From NORP240 sp038134485 (GTDB lineage Bacteria; Pseudomonadota; Gammaproteobacteria; Pseudomonadales; Pseudohongiellaceae), in NCBI GenBank assembly GCA_038134485.1, contig JAYPVG010000011.1, positions 1 to 64,000 of the forward strand: a stretch of 64,000 bases of DNA, written 5' to 3'. Shown here one piece after another: positions 16,367 to 25,210 of this stretch. The position numbers were made by a program, and so were the translations under genes. The notes below the pieces were generated by a model. It saw only the letters and a list, made by a program, of their open reading frames with translations. It was not told where the DNA came from and ran no database searches. How positions within the stretch are numbered: the stretch's first letter is position 1; the number at the start of each line of letters is the position of its first letter.

Positions 16367-18691
16367 TTGATACAGGATCTCGAAAAACAACTCAGAGAAA
16401 CCGAACTTCGCAAGACTGGTTACTACGAGAAGCGCACTCGGCATATGGATGCTTCGGGCGGCACTGTGTTCGTCAATCGTCTTATTGAAGAAGATTCTCC
16501 CTATTTGCTGCAACACGCCCATAACCCTGTCGACTGGCACGCCTGGGGTGAAGAAGCATTTGCCGCGGCAGTGAGGGAGGACAAACCGATCTTTCTTTCC
16601 ATTGGTTATTCGACTTGCCACTGGTGTCATGTCATGGAGGCGGAAAGTTTTGACAATATTGAAATTGCCAGGTTGCTTAATCGTTTATTTATCAACATAA
16701 AGCTTGATCGCGAGCAATCACCGGATATTGATGATTACTACATGACCGGAGTGCAGATACTCTCCGGTCACGGTGGATGGCCGATGTCGAATTTTTTGCT
16801 GCCCGACGGTAGGCCTTTTTTTGCGGCGACCTATTTCCCTCCAGCGCAGTTCGCCGACCTGTTGCAAAGAATTGCTCAGGCCTGGAAGCAGCAGCGACAC
16901 GAACTGGAGAAAAGCGCTGAGGGCACAGCCCTGAATATTGAACGAGTACTCCAAGGCAGAAAGGAAGTAAGAGCCATCGAGTTGGAAAAATTGCTGCTTG
17001 CGGCGGACCGCATGCTGGAGCGAGAAGACAGCCACTATGGTGGACTGGCCGGAGCGCCCAAATTCCCCCAGGAACCTCTCTTGCACTACTTCCTTGATGC
17101 AACGATCCGCGGGCGGGAAGAGAGGAAAATGCAGTTTATAAATCGTGCTTTGAGCGGCATGGCCGAGGGCGGAATTTATGATCAGGTGGGAGGGGGGTTT
17201 CACCGCTACAGCACCGACTCGCAGTGGCTGGTGCCTCACTTCGAGAAGATGCTGTATAACCAGTCCCAGCTTGTACCCCTGTATCTGGGCGCATGGCGCC
17301 TGACCGGCAGACACTTTTTTCTGCGAGTGCTTGTTCAGACCCTTGATTACGTGCTCAGGGAAATGCAGCAGCCTGAAGGAGGTTTTTACTCTGCGACCGA
17401 TGCCGACAGCGAGGAGCAAGAGGGCTTGTTCTTTGTCTGGACGCTAGCGGAACTGGCTGAAACCCTGGATGCTGAAGAACTGCAACTGGCTATCGATCTG
17501 TACGCACCCAGCGAGGCGGGTAATTTCGAAGGATCCAATATATTGACTCTAGAACGTCCCATGGAAGAGGTGTGCAAGGATGACCCATCAGGCCGCCTGG
17601 ATGCCCGTCTCGATGTAATGCTTGGCAAGCTGTTGGCAGCCCGGCAGCAGCGTATCGCTCCTCTAAGGGACGACAAGCTGATAGTGGCCTGGTCGGCTGC
17701 CATGGCAACTACCCTCGCTTGGGCGGGCTGGGAGCTTGAGCAACCCAGATACATTGAAGCTGCCAAGCGGGCTGTGGACTTTATGATCAGCCATAACTAC
17801 GCCGGGCGCAAAAATTTGTTTCGCATTTATCTCGGTGGTGAAGTTTCCGTAACGGCGCAACTTGAAGATTATGCCAACCTGTGCGAGGCAATACTTACTC
17901 TGTTCGACATAACTGGTGAGGCCGGTTATCTTGAGAGAGCACTGGCCCTGCTGGAAGATTTGCTTGCCCTATTTTGGAATGAGGAGTCCAAAGGGTTTTA
18001 TCTCGGGCCAGAGCATCGGCAGGGACCAGTTCTTGCGCGTTCCAGCAGTGCTGCTGACGGTGCCACTTTGTCCTCTTACGGCGTTGCAGTGGACTGCATC
18101 GTATCGCTGTTGGAGCGACTGGAACTGGTGCAGGAACAGCCGAAAAACCTGCGCATTGAACTGGAAGCCCGCTTGCAGCAGGCGATCAGTGCGGCTAGTG
18201 GCGAATTGGTCGAATTTCCCGCCGGCCACGTGACGCTATTGCGTGCGATCAGACACCATCTTGAGGGTTCTGCCCTGCCCATCCGTTATGGGGCAGCGGG
18301 CCGACTGAAGATCAGCGTGCGAGGCAAGCCACAGATTAACGTAGATGTGGAAAAAGTGCAGCGGGTATTGCAGATTCAGCTCTCCACGGCGCCCGGATAT
18401 CATGTCACTACCGAGTTGGCAGACAATAATCAACTTGTACCGTGGCGGGTTGATCTCGCTGCAAACGAGCAGCACTGGGAAATCGCAGCGACCGATCTTT
18501 CTCGGGAGGAACCAGCAGGTATTGATGAAGCCTCCGGGCCATTCATTGAACGTTTGTTAATTACAGTGACGCTGACATCCACTGATCAACCTGCAGACTT
18601 GCTTGCAGCAAGCATGGGTGTTGATCTTTTGGTGCAGGTTTGCAGTGACTCGTTGTGCTTGCAGCCCGAGCGCTTTAGTTTTCGCTTCTAG
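16367..18691 (+). CDS. YyaL/spermatogenesis-associated-20-like thioredoxin-domain protein
   Basis: A 774-residue protein of the DUF255/YyaL family: an N-terminal thioredoxin-like domain followed by an (alpha/alpha)6 barrel resembling glycosidase and epimerase folds. The start of the domain reads SPYLLQHAHNPVDW, then the CxxC-like redox motif YSTCHWCHVM (near residue 85), then GHGGWPMSNFL. Further on, APKFPQEP, GGGFHRYSTD, HFEKMLYNQ and FYSATDADSE are all family hallmarks. The reaction is not established for the family. The start is TTG at 16367, chosen because AAGGAG lies 6 nt before it; an ATG at 16445 has no such site. The 3' end overlaps the convergent cobB by 17 nt. Confidence 0.87.
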   Translation: MIQDLEKQLRETELRKTGYYEKRTRHMDASGGTVFVNRLIEEDSPYLLQHAHNPVDWHAWGEEAFAAAVREDKPIFLSIGYSTCHWCHVMEAESFDNIEIARLLNRLFINIKLDREQSPDIDDYYMTGVQILSGHGGWPMSNFLLPDGRPFFAATYFPPAQFADLLQRIAQAWKQQRHELEKSAEGTALNIERVLQGRKEVRAIELEKLLLAADRMLEREDSHYGGLAGAPKFPQEPLLHYFLDATIRGREERKMQFINRALSGMAEGGIYDQVGGGFHRYSTDSQWLVPHFEKMLYNQSQLVPLYLGAWRLTGRHFFLRVLVQTLDYVLREMQQPEGGFYSATDADSEEQEGLFFVWTLAELAETLDAEELQLAIDLYAPSEAGNFEGSNILTLERPMEEVCKDDPSGRLDARLDVMLGKLLAARQQRIAPLRDDKLIVAWSAAMATTLAWAGWELEQPRYIEAAKRAVDFMISHNYAGRKNLFRIYLGGEVSVTAQLEDYANLCEAILTLFDITGEAGYLERALALLEDLLALFWNEESKGFYLGPEHRQGPVLARSSSAADGATLSSYGVAVDCIVSLLERLELVQEQPKNLRIELEARLQQAISAASGELVEFPAGHVTLLRAIRHHLEGSALPIRYGAAGRLKISVRGKPQINVDVEKVQRVLQIQLSTAPGYHVTTELADNNQLVPWRVDLAANEQHWEIAATDLSREEPAGIDEASGPFIERLLITVTLTSTDQPADLLAASMGVDLLVQVCSDSLCLQPERFSFRF

Positions 18692-19403
18692 AAAGTGATG
18701 CATCGAGCACCTGATTCAGGTAGACAGGCACCGTGACGGAAGCATTGCCGAGGATATGCTGGTCAAACCACGAGCCGGTCTTTTCGAGGTTTAGTTCTAC
18801 GGTGTGTGCATCGTGCCGTTTCGCGACCTGGTAAAATTCTGATGCCGGATACACATTCCCTGAAGTGCCAATCGCAATAAACAGGTCGCATTTTTCAAGA
18901 GCCGAATAAATTTCTCTCATGGCGAAGGGCATTTCGCCAAACCATACGACGTGTGGTCTGAGGTTTCCCGTGCTTCGGCAACAGCGGCATTCGGTTTCAA
19001 ATTCGAAATCGTCAGTTATGTCGAAAACTAGATTGGTATTGATGCAGCGCATCTTGAGTAATTCGCCATGCATGTGAATCAGTTTGCGGCTGCCCGCCCG
19101 TTCATGGAGATTGTCGATATTCTGAGTGATCAGCAGAAAATCACCTGAGAAGTTCTGTTCAAATTTCGCGAGCGCCAGGTGGGCTGGATTTGGCGTGACT
19201 TCTGATGACAAAAGATTGCGGCGGCGCTCGTTATAAAAACGATAGACCAGGGCCGGGTTTTTAGCAAATCCTTCCGGAGTTGCCACATCTTCAATCGCGT
19301 GGTCTTCCCAGAGCCCGTCGGCGGCGCGAAAAGTTCGAATTCCGGATTCGGCAGAAATACCAGCACCAGTCAGCACGACGACAGATTTTTTGGGGCTCGA
19401 CAT
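18675..19403 (-). CDS. cobB: NAD-dependent protein deacylase (sirtuin)
   Basis: CobB removes acetyl and succinyl groups from lysines using NAD. Sirtuin motifs are complete: VLTGAGISAESGIRTFR (NAD site), TQNIDNLHERAG, HMHGE (catalytic His), RPHVVWFGE and IAIGTSGNVYP. The zinc site keeps ECRCC, and the first half lacks one of the usual two Cys, exactly as in Escherichia CobB. The stretch YRFYNERRR contains the Tyr and Arg that mark desuccinylase-capable sirtuins. It overlaps the convergent YyaL gene at the 3' end and diverges from bcp. Confidence 0.92.
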   Translation of the reverse strand: MSSPKKSVVVLTGAGISAESGIRTFRAADGLWEDHAIEDVATPEGFAKNPALVYRFYNERRRNLLSSEVTPNPAHLALAKFEQNFSGDFLLITQNIDNLHERAGSRKLIHMHGELLKMRCINTNLVFDITDDFEFETECRCCRSTGNLRPHVVWFGEMPFAMREIYSALEKCDLFIAIGTSGNVYPASEFYQVAKRHDAHTVELNLEKTGSWFDQHILGNASVTVPVYLNQVLDASLSRSEN

Positions 19404-19508
19404 CCCACGATCATAGCATGGCAGTTACTGTTTAACAGTTCAGTCGATATAATCTGAATGCTGACATTCAGCATCAAGACAAACTCCTCTGTTCTTAAGG
19501 TGGTACCT

Positions 19509-19985
19509 ATGGCAGCACTATCAGTCGGTAATCTTGCGCCGGACTTTGCTCTCAGGAATCAGGATGATAATGAGGTCACCCTGACGCAATTTCGTGGCAA
19601 GAAAAATGTTGTGCTTTATTTCTACCCCAAGGCGATGACACCGGGATGTACGGTGCAGGCCTGCGGATTGCGCGATAGCAATGCAACACTGTCCAGCCTG
19701 GATACAGTGGTGCTTGGTGTTAGCCCTGATTCGGTAAAGCGTTTGCAGAAATTTGTAGAGCGCGACAACCTGAATTTCACCCTGTTATCCGACGAAAATC
19801 ATGCCGTGGCCGAGAAGTACGGAGTATGGGGATTGAAAAAATTCATGGGTAGAGAGTTTATGGGGATTTTGCGGACTACGTTTCTGATCGACAAAGAGGG
19901 ACGGGTTGCTCACATCATGAATCAGGTAAAAACGAAGTCCCATCACGATGACGTGCTCGCTGTAATAAAGTCGGAACAGAAGTAA
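19509..19985 (+). CDS. bcp: thioredoxin-dependent peroxiredoxin, Bcp type
   Basis: Bcp reduces hydrogen peroxide and organic peroxides in the cytoplasm. The active segment is YFYPKAMTPGCTVQACGLRD with peroxidatic Cys47 and resolving Cys52. The C-terminal half has the conserved FLIDKEGRVAHI. Starting at the ATG at 19509 gives 158 residues, the normal length; AAGGTGG lies before it, whereas an in-frame start 51 nt upstream lacks a site. It is 9 nt from ybfF and heads a probable bcp-ybfF-pdxJ operon. It is a useful Cys-containing contrast to the UGA-containing peroxiredoxin at 59625. Confidence 0.92.
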   Translation: MAALSVGNLAPDFALRNQDDNEVTLTQFRGKKNVVLYFYPKAMTPGCTVQACGLRDSNATLSSLDTVVLGVSPDSVKRLQKFVERDNLNFTLLSDENHAVAEKYGVWGLKKFMGREFMGILRTTFLIDKEGRVAHIMNQVKTKSHHDDVLAVIKSEQK

Positions 19986-19994
19986 GCCCGGCAG

Positions 19995-20786
19995 ATGAAT
20001 CTTCACTTTCGGCAGTATTCTGATTCCGGCATGCCGCTGCTAATTCTGCACGGATTGTTTGGGAATCTGAAAAACTGGAACTGGCACGCCCGGGAACTGG
20101 CAAGGGATTTTCGGGTATACGCTCTCGACCTTCGAAATCATGGCGAGTCTCCCCATTCGGCTGCCATGGATTACCCGATCATGGCAAATGATGTGCTGGA
20201 ATTTATTGCAGGCGAGGAACTTGAAGAGGTCGGTATTCTGGGTCACTCCATGGGCGGTAAGGTTGCCATGCAACTGGCACTGGGTAATCCGCAATGCGTA
20301 AGTCGCCTGCTGGTCGTTGATATAGCGCCAACTTCGTATGGCGCAGAACGAGGAGACCATGAAGATGTCTTCGGTGGACTTCTATCGATTGACCTTTCCA
20401 GCTTGCGGTCGAGAACAGAAGCTGAATCATTGCTGGCATCGCGGGTCGAAGAGCGGGCTGTACGACGATTCCTGGTAAGTAACCTCGTAAGGGATGAGCA
20501 GGGCAATTATAGATGGCGCTTTAATTTACCGGCACTCCATAACAATTACGGGCGCTTGCGGGAAGGCGTTTCAGGACCGCAGGTATTCGAGAAACCGGTA
20601 TTGTTCGTCAAAGGGGACCTGTCTAATTATCTGATGGGCGAGGACCGATCCATGATCCGGCAACTATTTCCTGCTGCCAACATTACAACGATGATGGGGG
20701 CGGGGCACTGGTTGCATGCGGAAAAACCCGAGGTATTCTACAGGCTGGCCAGAGACTTCTTTGCCGGCGAGGAGACTGAGTCATGA
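19995..20786 (+). CDS. ybfF: alpha/beta-hydrolase esterase, YbfF type
   Basis: A 263-residue serine esterase. It has LLILHGLFGNLKNW (oxyanion loop), DLRNHGESPH, the nucleophile elbow GHSMGGK with Ser85, and a C-terminal GAGHWLHAEKPE holding the catalytic His. The pattern, including the order of these motifs and the length, matches YbfF, a thioesterase/esterase of acyl-CoA and short esters. It starts 9 nt after bcp and ends with the overlap ATGA that begins pdxJ, so translation is probably coupled. Natural substrate unknown. Confidence 0.87.
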   Translation: MNLHFRQYSDSGMPLLILHGLFGNLKNWNWHARELARDFRVYALDLRNHGESPHSAAMDYPIMANDVLEFIAGEELEEVGILGHSMGGKVAMQLALGNPQCVSRLLVVDIAPTSYGAERGDHEDVFGGLLSIDLSSLRSRTEAESLLASRVEERAVRRFLVSNLVRDEQGNYRWRFNLPALHNNYGRLREGVSGPQVFEKPVLFVKGDLSNYLMGEDRSMIRQLFPAANITTMMGAGHWLHAEKPEVFYRLARDFFAGEETES

Positions 20787-21514
20787 CTCTGCTAAGCGTC
20801 AATGTTAACAAGATAGCGCTGTTGCGAAATTCGCGGGGAAGAGACTACCCAAGTGTGACCGGCTTTGTTCGGAGCTGCCTGGAGCTCGGTGTCAAAGGCA
20901 TTACCGTGCATCCCCGACCCGACCAGCGGCACGTAAGGCGCCAGGATGTTTTTGAAATTGCCGAATTGCTGCGGGAACGGGATGACGTTGAGTTCAACAT
21001 GGAGGGCTTTCCCTCGGAACAATTTCTGGACCTGGTGCTGGCGGTTCGTCCTTCCCAATGCACCCTGGTGCCGGACGACCCTTCGCAGCTGACGTCGGAT
21101 CATGGCTGGGATATCGCGTCCAATCGGGCATTGTTGCAGCAGGTCAATGAACGGCTGAGAGAAGCCGGAATTCGCAGCAGCCTGTTTGTCGATCCGCAGG
21201 TCGAAGTAGTCGAACTGGTTCGTGCGGTGAATGCCGATCGTATTGAGCTTTACACCGAAGAGTACGCTGCGAATTTCGGCACAGACAGCCAGCAGGATGT
21301 GCTGGATCGTTACCGACAGGCGTCGGAAAGGGCAGTTCAGTTAGGTCTCGGTGTTAACGCGGGCCACGACCTTAATCTCGACAATCTTTCCGCGTTTCTG
21401 CAAATTCCGGCTATTCTTGAAGTGTCAATTGGTCATGCGCTGATTGTAGAAGCTCTGGAGCTGGGTATAGAAAACGTTCTGCGGCGTTATCTGGCGATTA
21501 CGGGTGCCAGCTAA
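20783..21514 (+). CDS. pdxJ: pyridoxine 5'-phosphate synthase
   Basis: PdxJ condenses 1-deoxyxylulose 5-phosphate with 3-amino-1-hydroxyacetone phosphate to make pyridoxine 5'-phosphate in the DXP-dependent route to vitamin B6. Typical segments are VNVNKIALLRNSRG, ITVHPRPDQRHVR, FNMEGFPS, CTLVPDDP, ELYTEEYA and VNAGHDLNLDN. The length of 243 residues is normal. The start overlaps the stop of ybfF by 4 nt. pdxH, the final oxidase of the same pathway, lies at 29477, so the window carries two B6 genes in different transcription units. Confidence 0.95.
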   Translation: MTLLSVNVNKIALLRNSRGRDYPSVTGFVRSCLELGVKGITVHPRPDQRHVRRQDVFEIAELLRERDDVEFNMEGFPSEQFLDLVLAVRPSQCTLVPDDPSQLTSDHGWDIASNRALLQQVNERLREAGIRSSLFVDPQVEVVELVRAVNADRIELYTEEYAANFGTDSQQDVLDRYRQASERAVQLGLGVNAGHDLNLDNLSAFLQIPAILEVSIGHALIVEALELGIENVLRRYLAITGAS

Positions 21515-21626
21515 CCATTCGACGACACATATTGCGGCTATCATGAGGCCAGAACTTGAGCTGTTCTTTCCTACGCTGGCTCTGTCCTGGCTTTACTTCT
21601 GCGGCTAGAGTCTGCATAGTGATTTC

Positions 21627-22310
21627 ATGGTAAAGAAATGTCTGTTGCTTGGCCTGTGCCTGATCTTTCCTGCTCTGGTGTCTGCCACCCCTCTGGAGAT
21701 CGCCCGATTGGCGCAGTTGCTGGAGCACGCAAGCCACGACATTGCCAGTGACGCCGGTCGGCTGGCTGCCAAGGGCAGCGTCGAACACAATGCCAGGCTG
21801 CTCGGTCAGAAGGCGCAGAAACTGCAGGACAGCATTGAACGCGGTCGGAGCAGCGCGCACGTTAGAACCCGTTTTACCGACGTGACTCGCTACTATGAGA
21901 GGCTTGAGTCTTCGATAATTCGAAGCATGGCTGGCTCCCGAACCCAGGTCCTGCGAAACGAATTTCTCCAACTGGCGGATCATTATGAGAAATTGCGCTA
22001 CCAGTTCTATGGTGACAGCGAATATCAAAGCTTGCGCTCCAGTCCGCCTTCCTATCCTTACCCCTATCCGCTGCGCTGGCTAGGCCGGGCCGATAATCTG
22101 CAACTCTTGAGGCAAAATCGTGCGCCGACTTCGATCCGCGATGGTGTTTCTGCCGGAGAGCTTGGGCACCGCAGCCCGGTTCTGGAACGGCAGCGCCAGG
22201 CAGATCGATTGAGAGACCTATCGATTGGACGGGGATCGGAACGACAGACTAACCCCGCGCGGCAAAGATGTTTCGAAGTTAATCAGGGCTTCTACAGATT
22301 GCGTCAATAG
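21627..22310 (+). CDS. exported hypothetical protein
   Basis: A 227-residue protein with a signal peptide (VKKCLLLGLCLIFPALVSAT) and a helical central part rich in Leu, His and Arg, for example LLGQKAQKLQDSIERGR and RYYERLESSIIRS. The C-terminal third (SSPPSYPYPYPLRW and onward) is Pro- and Arg-rich and likely disordered. The helical part could form a periplasmic bundle. No family recognised. It lies 112 nt after pdxJ and 40 nt before the broken transporter. Confidence 0.65.
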   Translation: MVKKCLLLGLCLIFPALVSATPLEIARLAQLLEHASHDIASDAGRLAAKGSVEHNARLLGQKAQKLQDSIERGRSSAHVRTRFTDVTRYYERLESSIIRSMAGSRTQVLRNEFLQLADHYEKLRYQFYGDSEYQSLRSSPPSYPYPYPLRWLGRADNLQLLRQNRAPTSIRDGVSAGELGHRSPVLERQRQADRLRDLSIGRGSERQTNPARQRCFEVNQGFYRLRQ

Positions 22311-22350
22311 CTGCGGGCTCAGCCTGCGATACAAATTGATTTGCCAAACA

Positions 22351-23639
22351 GTGAACCGAAGCGTCCTCGCGAATAACCAAACTCTGTTCTACGGCTACTG
22401 GATCGTAGCGGCGGCTTTTATTACCCAGTTTGTCGCCGTAGGCATGCAGAACTACATTATCGGCCCTTTCCTTATCCCGATGACCGAGGAATTTGGCTGG
22501 ACCCGGGCCGAATTCACTGCGGCAAGATCTATCGGCCAATTGATCCTCGCGTTCACCGGATTTGCAATTGGCACCTATATTGATCGATTCGGAGGCCGGC
22601 CCTTCATTGCGGCTGGAACCTTGTTGCTCGGTGTTTCAGTATACAGTCTTGGCAGCGTACAGACTCTTAGCCAGTGGTTGCTGTTGAATGGTGTCCTGCT
22701 GACTGCAGGTGCCGCGATGATCGGCAATCTCGTGGTTAACGTGACTCTCGGCAAGTGGTTTGTGGAGAAGCGCGGCAAGGCCGTAGCCTTCGCCGCCATG
22801 GGCGTATCCCTTTCGGGAATCCTGTTGCCCCCATTGGCCACCTCTGGCTTGTTGATACGGTGGGTTGGCGTGAGGCCTGGCATTTGCTCGGTGTCGCAGT
22901 TTTCTTTGTAGCCATGCCGATGACGGCTATCGTGCGCCGTGCTCCTGAAGATTACGCGCTGCACCCGGATGGTCTGACTGAAGAACAACTGGCCGCGGGA
23001 CGCGGCATAAGGGCCCAGGCAGACTTTGAAACTTCCATGACCCGAGCCCAGCCGATGCGCTCGGCGCGATTCTACCTGCTGGTAATGGCCTTCGGTCTGT
23101 TCCAGATTTCCATCACCGTTATGCTGTTGCAGACCATTCCGTTCATGACAGATGCGGGATTTTCTCGTATCACTGCTGCCTCCATGCTGTCGCTGGCGTC
23201 ATTGCCGGCATTTTTAAGCAAGCCGGTCTGGGGTGTGCTGATAGATCGATTCAGTGCCAGATTACTGGCATCTCTGGGCGCAGCAATTACCGGATTTTCG
23301 GTAATGTTGATCGTGTTATCAGTAGCGGCTCGACACCAGTTGCTGGCGTATCTCGGATTTCTGTCTATGGGAGTAGGCTGGGGCGGACTCATACCCTTGC
23401 AGGAAGTGATCTGGGCCTCGTTCTTTGGGCGGCGCTACCTGGGTTCGGTGCGCAGCATGGCAATGCCGTTTTCTTTTGGGTTGTCAGCCCTGGGCCCAAT
23501 CGCGGTGGCCTATTACTAGGACCTGGTAGGTAACTACGATCTGGCTCTGCTGGTTATCGGCGCCTGCAACCTGGTTTCGGCCATCGTGCTTGTGAAGATG
23601 TCGGATGGCGTGTTGCCCGCCGGTCCACAGGTTCGATGA
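22351..23639 (+). pseudogene. MFS transporter, broken by a frameshift and an in-frame stop
   Basis: From a GTG at 22351 the frame encodes a major-facilitator carrier (NQTLFYGYWIV, then EFGWTRAEFTAARS, DRFGGRPF and GKWFVEKRGKAVAFAA). Near 22855-22870 the reading frame shifts: the sequence continues as VGWREAWHLLGVAVFF in a second frame, consistent with loss of one base. That second frame runs to a TAG at 23517-23519, and the remaining 39 codons continue past it (DLVGNYDLALLVIGA) to a TGA at 23637-23639. An intact protein would be about 430 residues. Two separate lesions argue for true decay, though assembly errors are possible. The residual helices look like a monocarboxylate-type MFS carrier. 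Confidence 0.8.
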
Positions 23640-23640
23640 T

Positions 23641-24285
23641 CTACCTCGTCAGCAGTGGCGCGAGGACCGGCCAAACGTTCTCCAGGATCATGCCCTGCGC
23701 TTCCGCCCTGGGATGGATGCCGTCGTTCTGCATCAGCTCCGGTTGCTGGGGTATGCCATCGATCAGAAAAGGGACCAGCGGCAGTTTCAGCTCGGCTGCG
23801 ATATCCGCGTACTGCTGGTAGAACGGAGCCGTGTAGCGGGGTCCGTAATTGGGTGGTATCTGAATGCCGGTCAGCATGACCTCGGCACCCGCTTCCCTGG
23901 ACAATTCGACCATCGCTACCAGGTTGTCGCGAATGGCCTTCAAAGGCAGACCCCGCAGTCCATCGTTGCCGCCGAGCTCGAGTATCACCAGGTCCGGCTG
24001 GTATGAATCCAGCATGGCCGGCAGTCGCGAGAGGCCACCCGTGGTGGTTTCGCCGCTGACAGAGCCATTGATCACCTGGTAGGGATAACCTTCGTCATCC
24101 AGTTTCCTGGCAAGAAGTTCCACCCAGCCCTGGGATTCCTCGATACCATAGGCGGCACTGAGGCTGTCGCCGAAGACCATGAGGGTATAGGCGGAATCCG
24201 CGGAGGCGCGGATGCCCAGCAGCATTGTCAGGGAGGTCAGTGCCACCAGCAGGCAGCGAATACGAATGGCGGAATAATGAAGCAT
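23641..24285 (-). CDS. tesA: periplasmic acyl-CoA thioesterase/arylesterase/lysophospholipase
   Basis: TesA is an SGNH hydrolase. Its blocks are visible: VFGDSLSAAYG (nucleophile Ser, block I), GSVSGETTTGG (block II Gly), ELGGNDGLRG (block III Asn) and DGIHPRAEAQ (Asp and His, block V). The signal peptide ends GIRASADSA. The start is ATG at 24285, since the upstream in-frame TTG adds nine residues without benefit to the signal sequence. It is divergent from ybbA, the arrangement seen in Escherichia. It ends 1 nt before the end of the broken transporter gene. Confidence 0.92.
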   Translation of the reverse strand: MLHYSAIRIRCLLVALTSLTMLLGIRASADSAYTLMVFGDSLSAAYGIEESQGWVELLARKLDDEGYPYQVINGSVSGETTTGGLSRLPAMLDSYQPDLVILELGGNDGLRGLPLKAIRDNLVAMVELSREAGAEVMLTGIQIPPNYGPRYTAPFYQQYADIAAELKLPLVPFLIDGIPQQPELMQNDGIHPRAEAQGMILENVWPVLAPLLTR

Positions 24286-24454
24286 GGTTTCTCGGTATGT
24301 TAGCAGTTTCAAGCGTCATTCTAACCAGCAGCATCGCAGATGCAATCTGTCGACGCGGTAGGATACGTATAATGGGGGACCGACGGTTAAATTGACGATT
24401 AGAAGGACAGCCAATTCGTCATCGGGCTCAGTCCATGGGAAACTGGTCTCGTTC

Positions 24455-24485
24455 TTGGCGTCTCGATGGGAAAAACGCCTATAAT
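24455..24485 (+). promoter_or_regulatory. candidate sigma-70 promoter of ybbA
   Basis: TTGGCG at 24455-24460 and a perfect TATAAT at 24480-24485 are separated by 19 bp, slightly longer than ideal. Transcription would start near 24492, about 30 nt before the ybbA ATG. Confidence 0.4.
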
Positions 24486-24520
24486 CTACGGCCGTCGGCG
24501 ATAGAGAATCAGGATATTCA

Positions 24521-25210
24521 ATGATACATACCAGGGAATTGACCAAGACTGTCCCCACCAGTGAGGGCCCACTGACCATCCTGCATGATGTCACCATCGA
24601 TATCGAGGAAGGGCAGGCGGTTGCCATAGTGGGAGCGTCCGGCTCTGGTAAGTCGACACTGCTAGGCTTGATGGCCGGCTTGGACAGTCCCACCTCCGGC
24701 GACGTGGTGCTTGATGAACACAGCCTCGCCAGTCTCGACGAGGAGGAACGGGCTGTATTGCGCGGCCAACTGGTCGGATTCGTATTTCAGTCATTCCAGC
24801 TGCTGCCTAGCCTCACGGCATTGGAAAATGTCATGTTACCGATCGAGCTCAAGGGAGATCGTGAGGCTGCCGTGAAGGCCAAAAATCTATTGAGCCGGGT
24901 GGGTTTGGAAGAACGCTGGCATCATTATCCAAACCAATTGTCCGGCGGCGAGCAACAGCGAGTGGCAATCGCCCGGGCATTTGCCTCCGAAGCCAGAATT
25001 CTGTTTGCAGACGAGCCGACTGGAAACCTGGATACTGCGACTGGCGCCCGGGTGATAGACCTGCTGTTTGATCTCAATAAAGAATATTCGACTACTCTGG
25101 TGCTGGTAACCCATGATGACCGACTGGCCGAGCGCTGCGATCGCCAGATTGTGCTGGCGGGTGGAGAGATTGTGAGCGATGAGGCCGTGGAGGAACGGGT
25201 CCATGGCTGA
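24521..25210 (+). CDS. ybbA: ABC transporter ATP-binding protein
   Basis: The ATPase subunit (229 aa) of an FtsX/LolCDE-like exporter. It has Walker A GASGSGKST (residues 36-44), the Q-loop FVFQSFQLLPSL, signature LSGGEQQRVAI, Walker B ILFADEPTGN and the switch VTHDD. It pairs with the permease that overlaps its last codons, and the pair sits divergent to tesA as in enteric bacteria. The YbbAP complex is thought to extract lipids or export hydrophobic compounds, but its substrate is not settled. AGGA lies 7 nt before the ATG. Confidence 0.92.
   Translation: MIHTRELTKTVPTSEGPLTILHDVTIDIEEGQAVAIVGASGSGKSTLLGLMAGLDSPTSGDVVLDEHSLASLDEEERAVLRGQLVGFVFQSFQLLPSLTALENVMLPIELKGDREAAVKAKNLLSRVGLEERWHHYPNQLSGGEQQRVAIARAFASEARILFADEPTGNLDTATGARVIDLLFDLNKEYSTTLVLVTHDDRLAERCDRQIVLAGGEIVSDEAVEERVHG

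Noticed and set aside
23517..23519. TAG read as pyrrolysine
   Set aside because: The same gene also carries a frameshift and pyrrolysine is very rare outside certain archaea and a few bacteria. Decay is the simpler reading.
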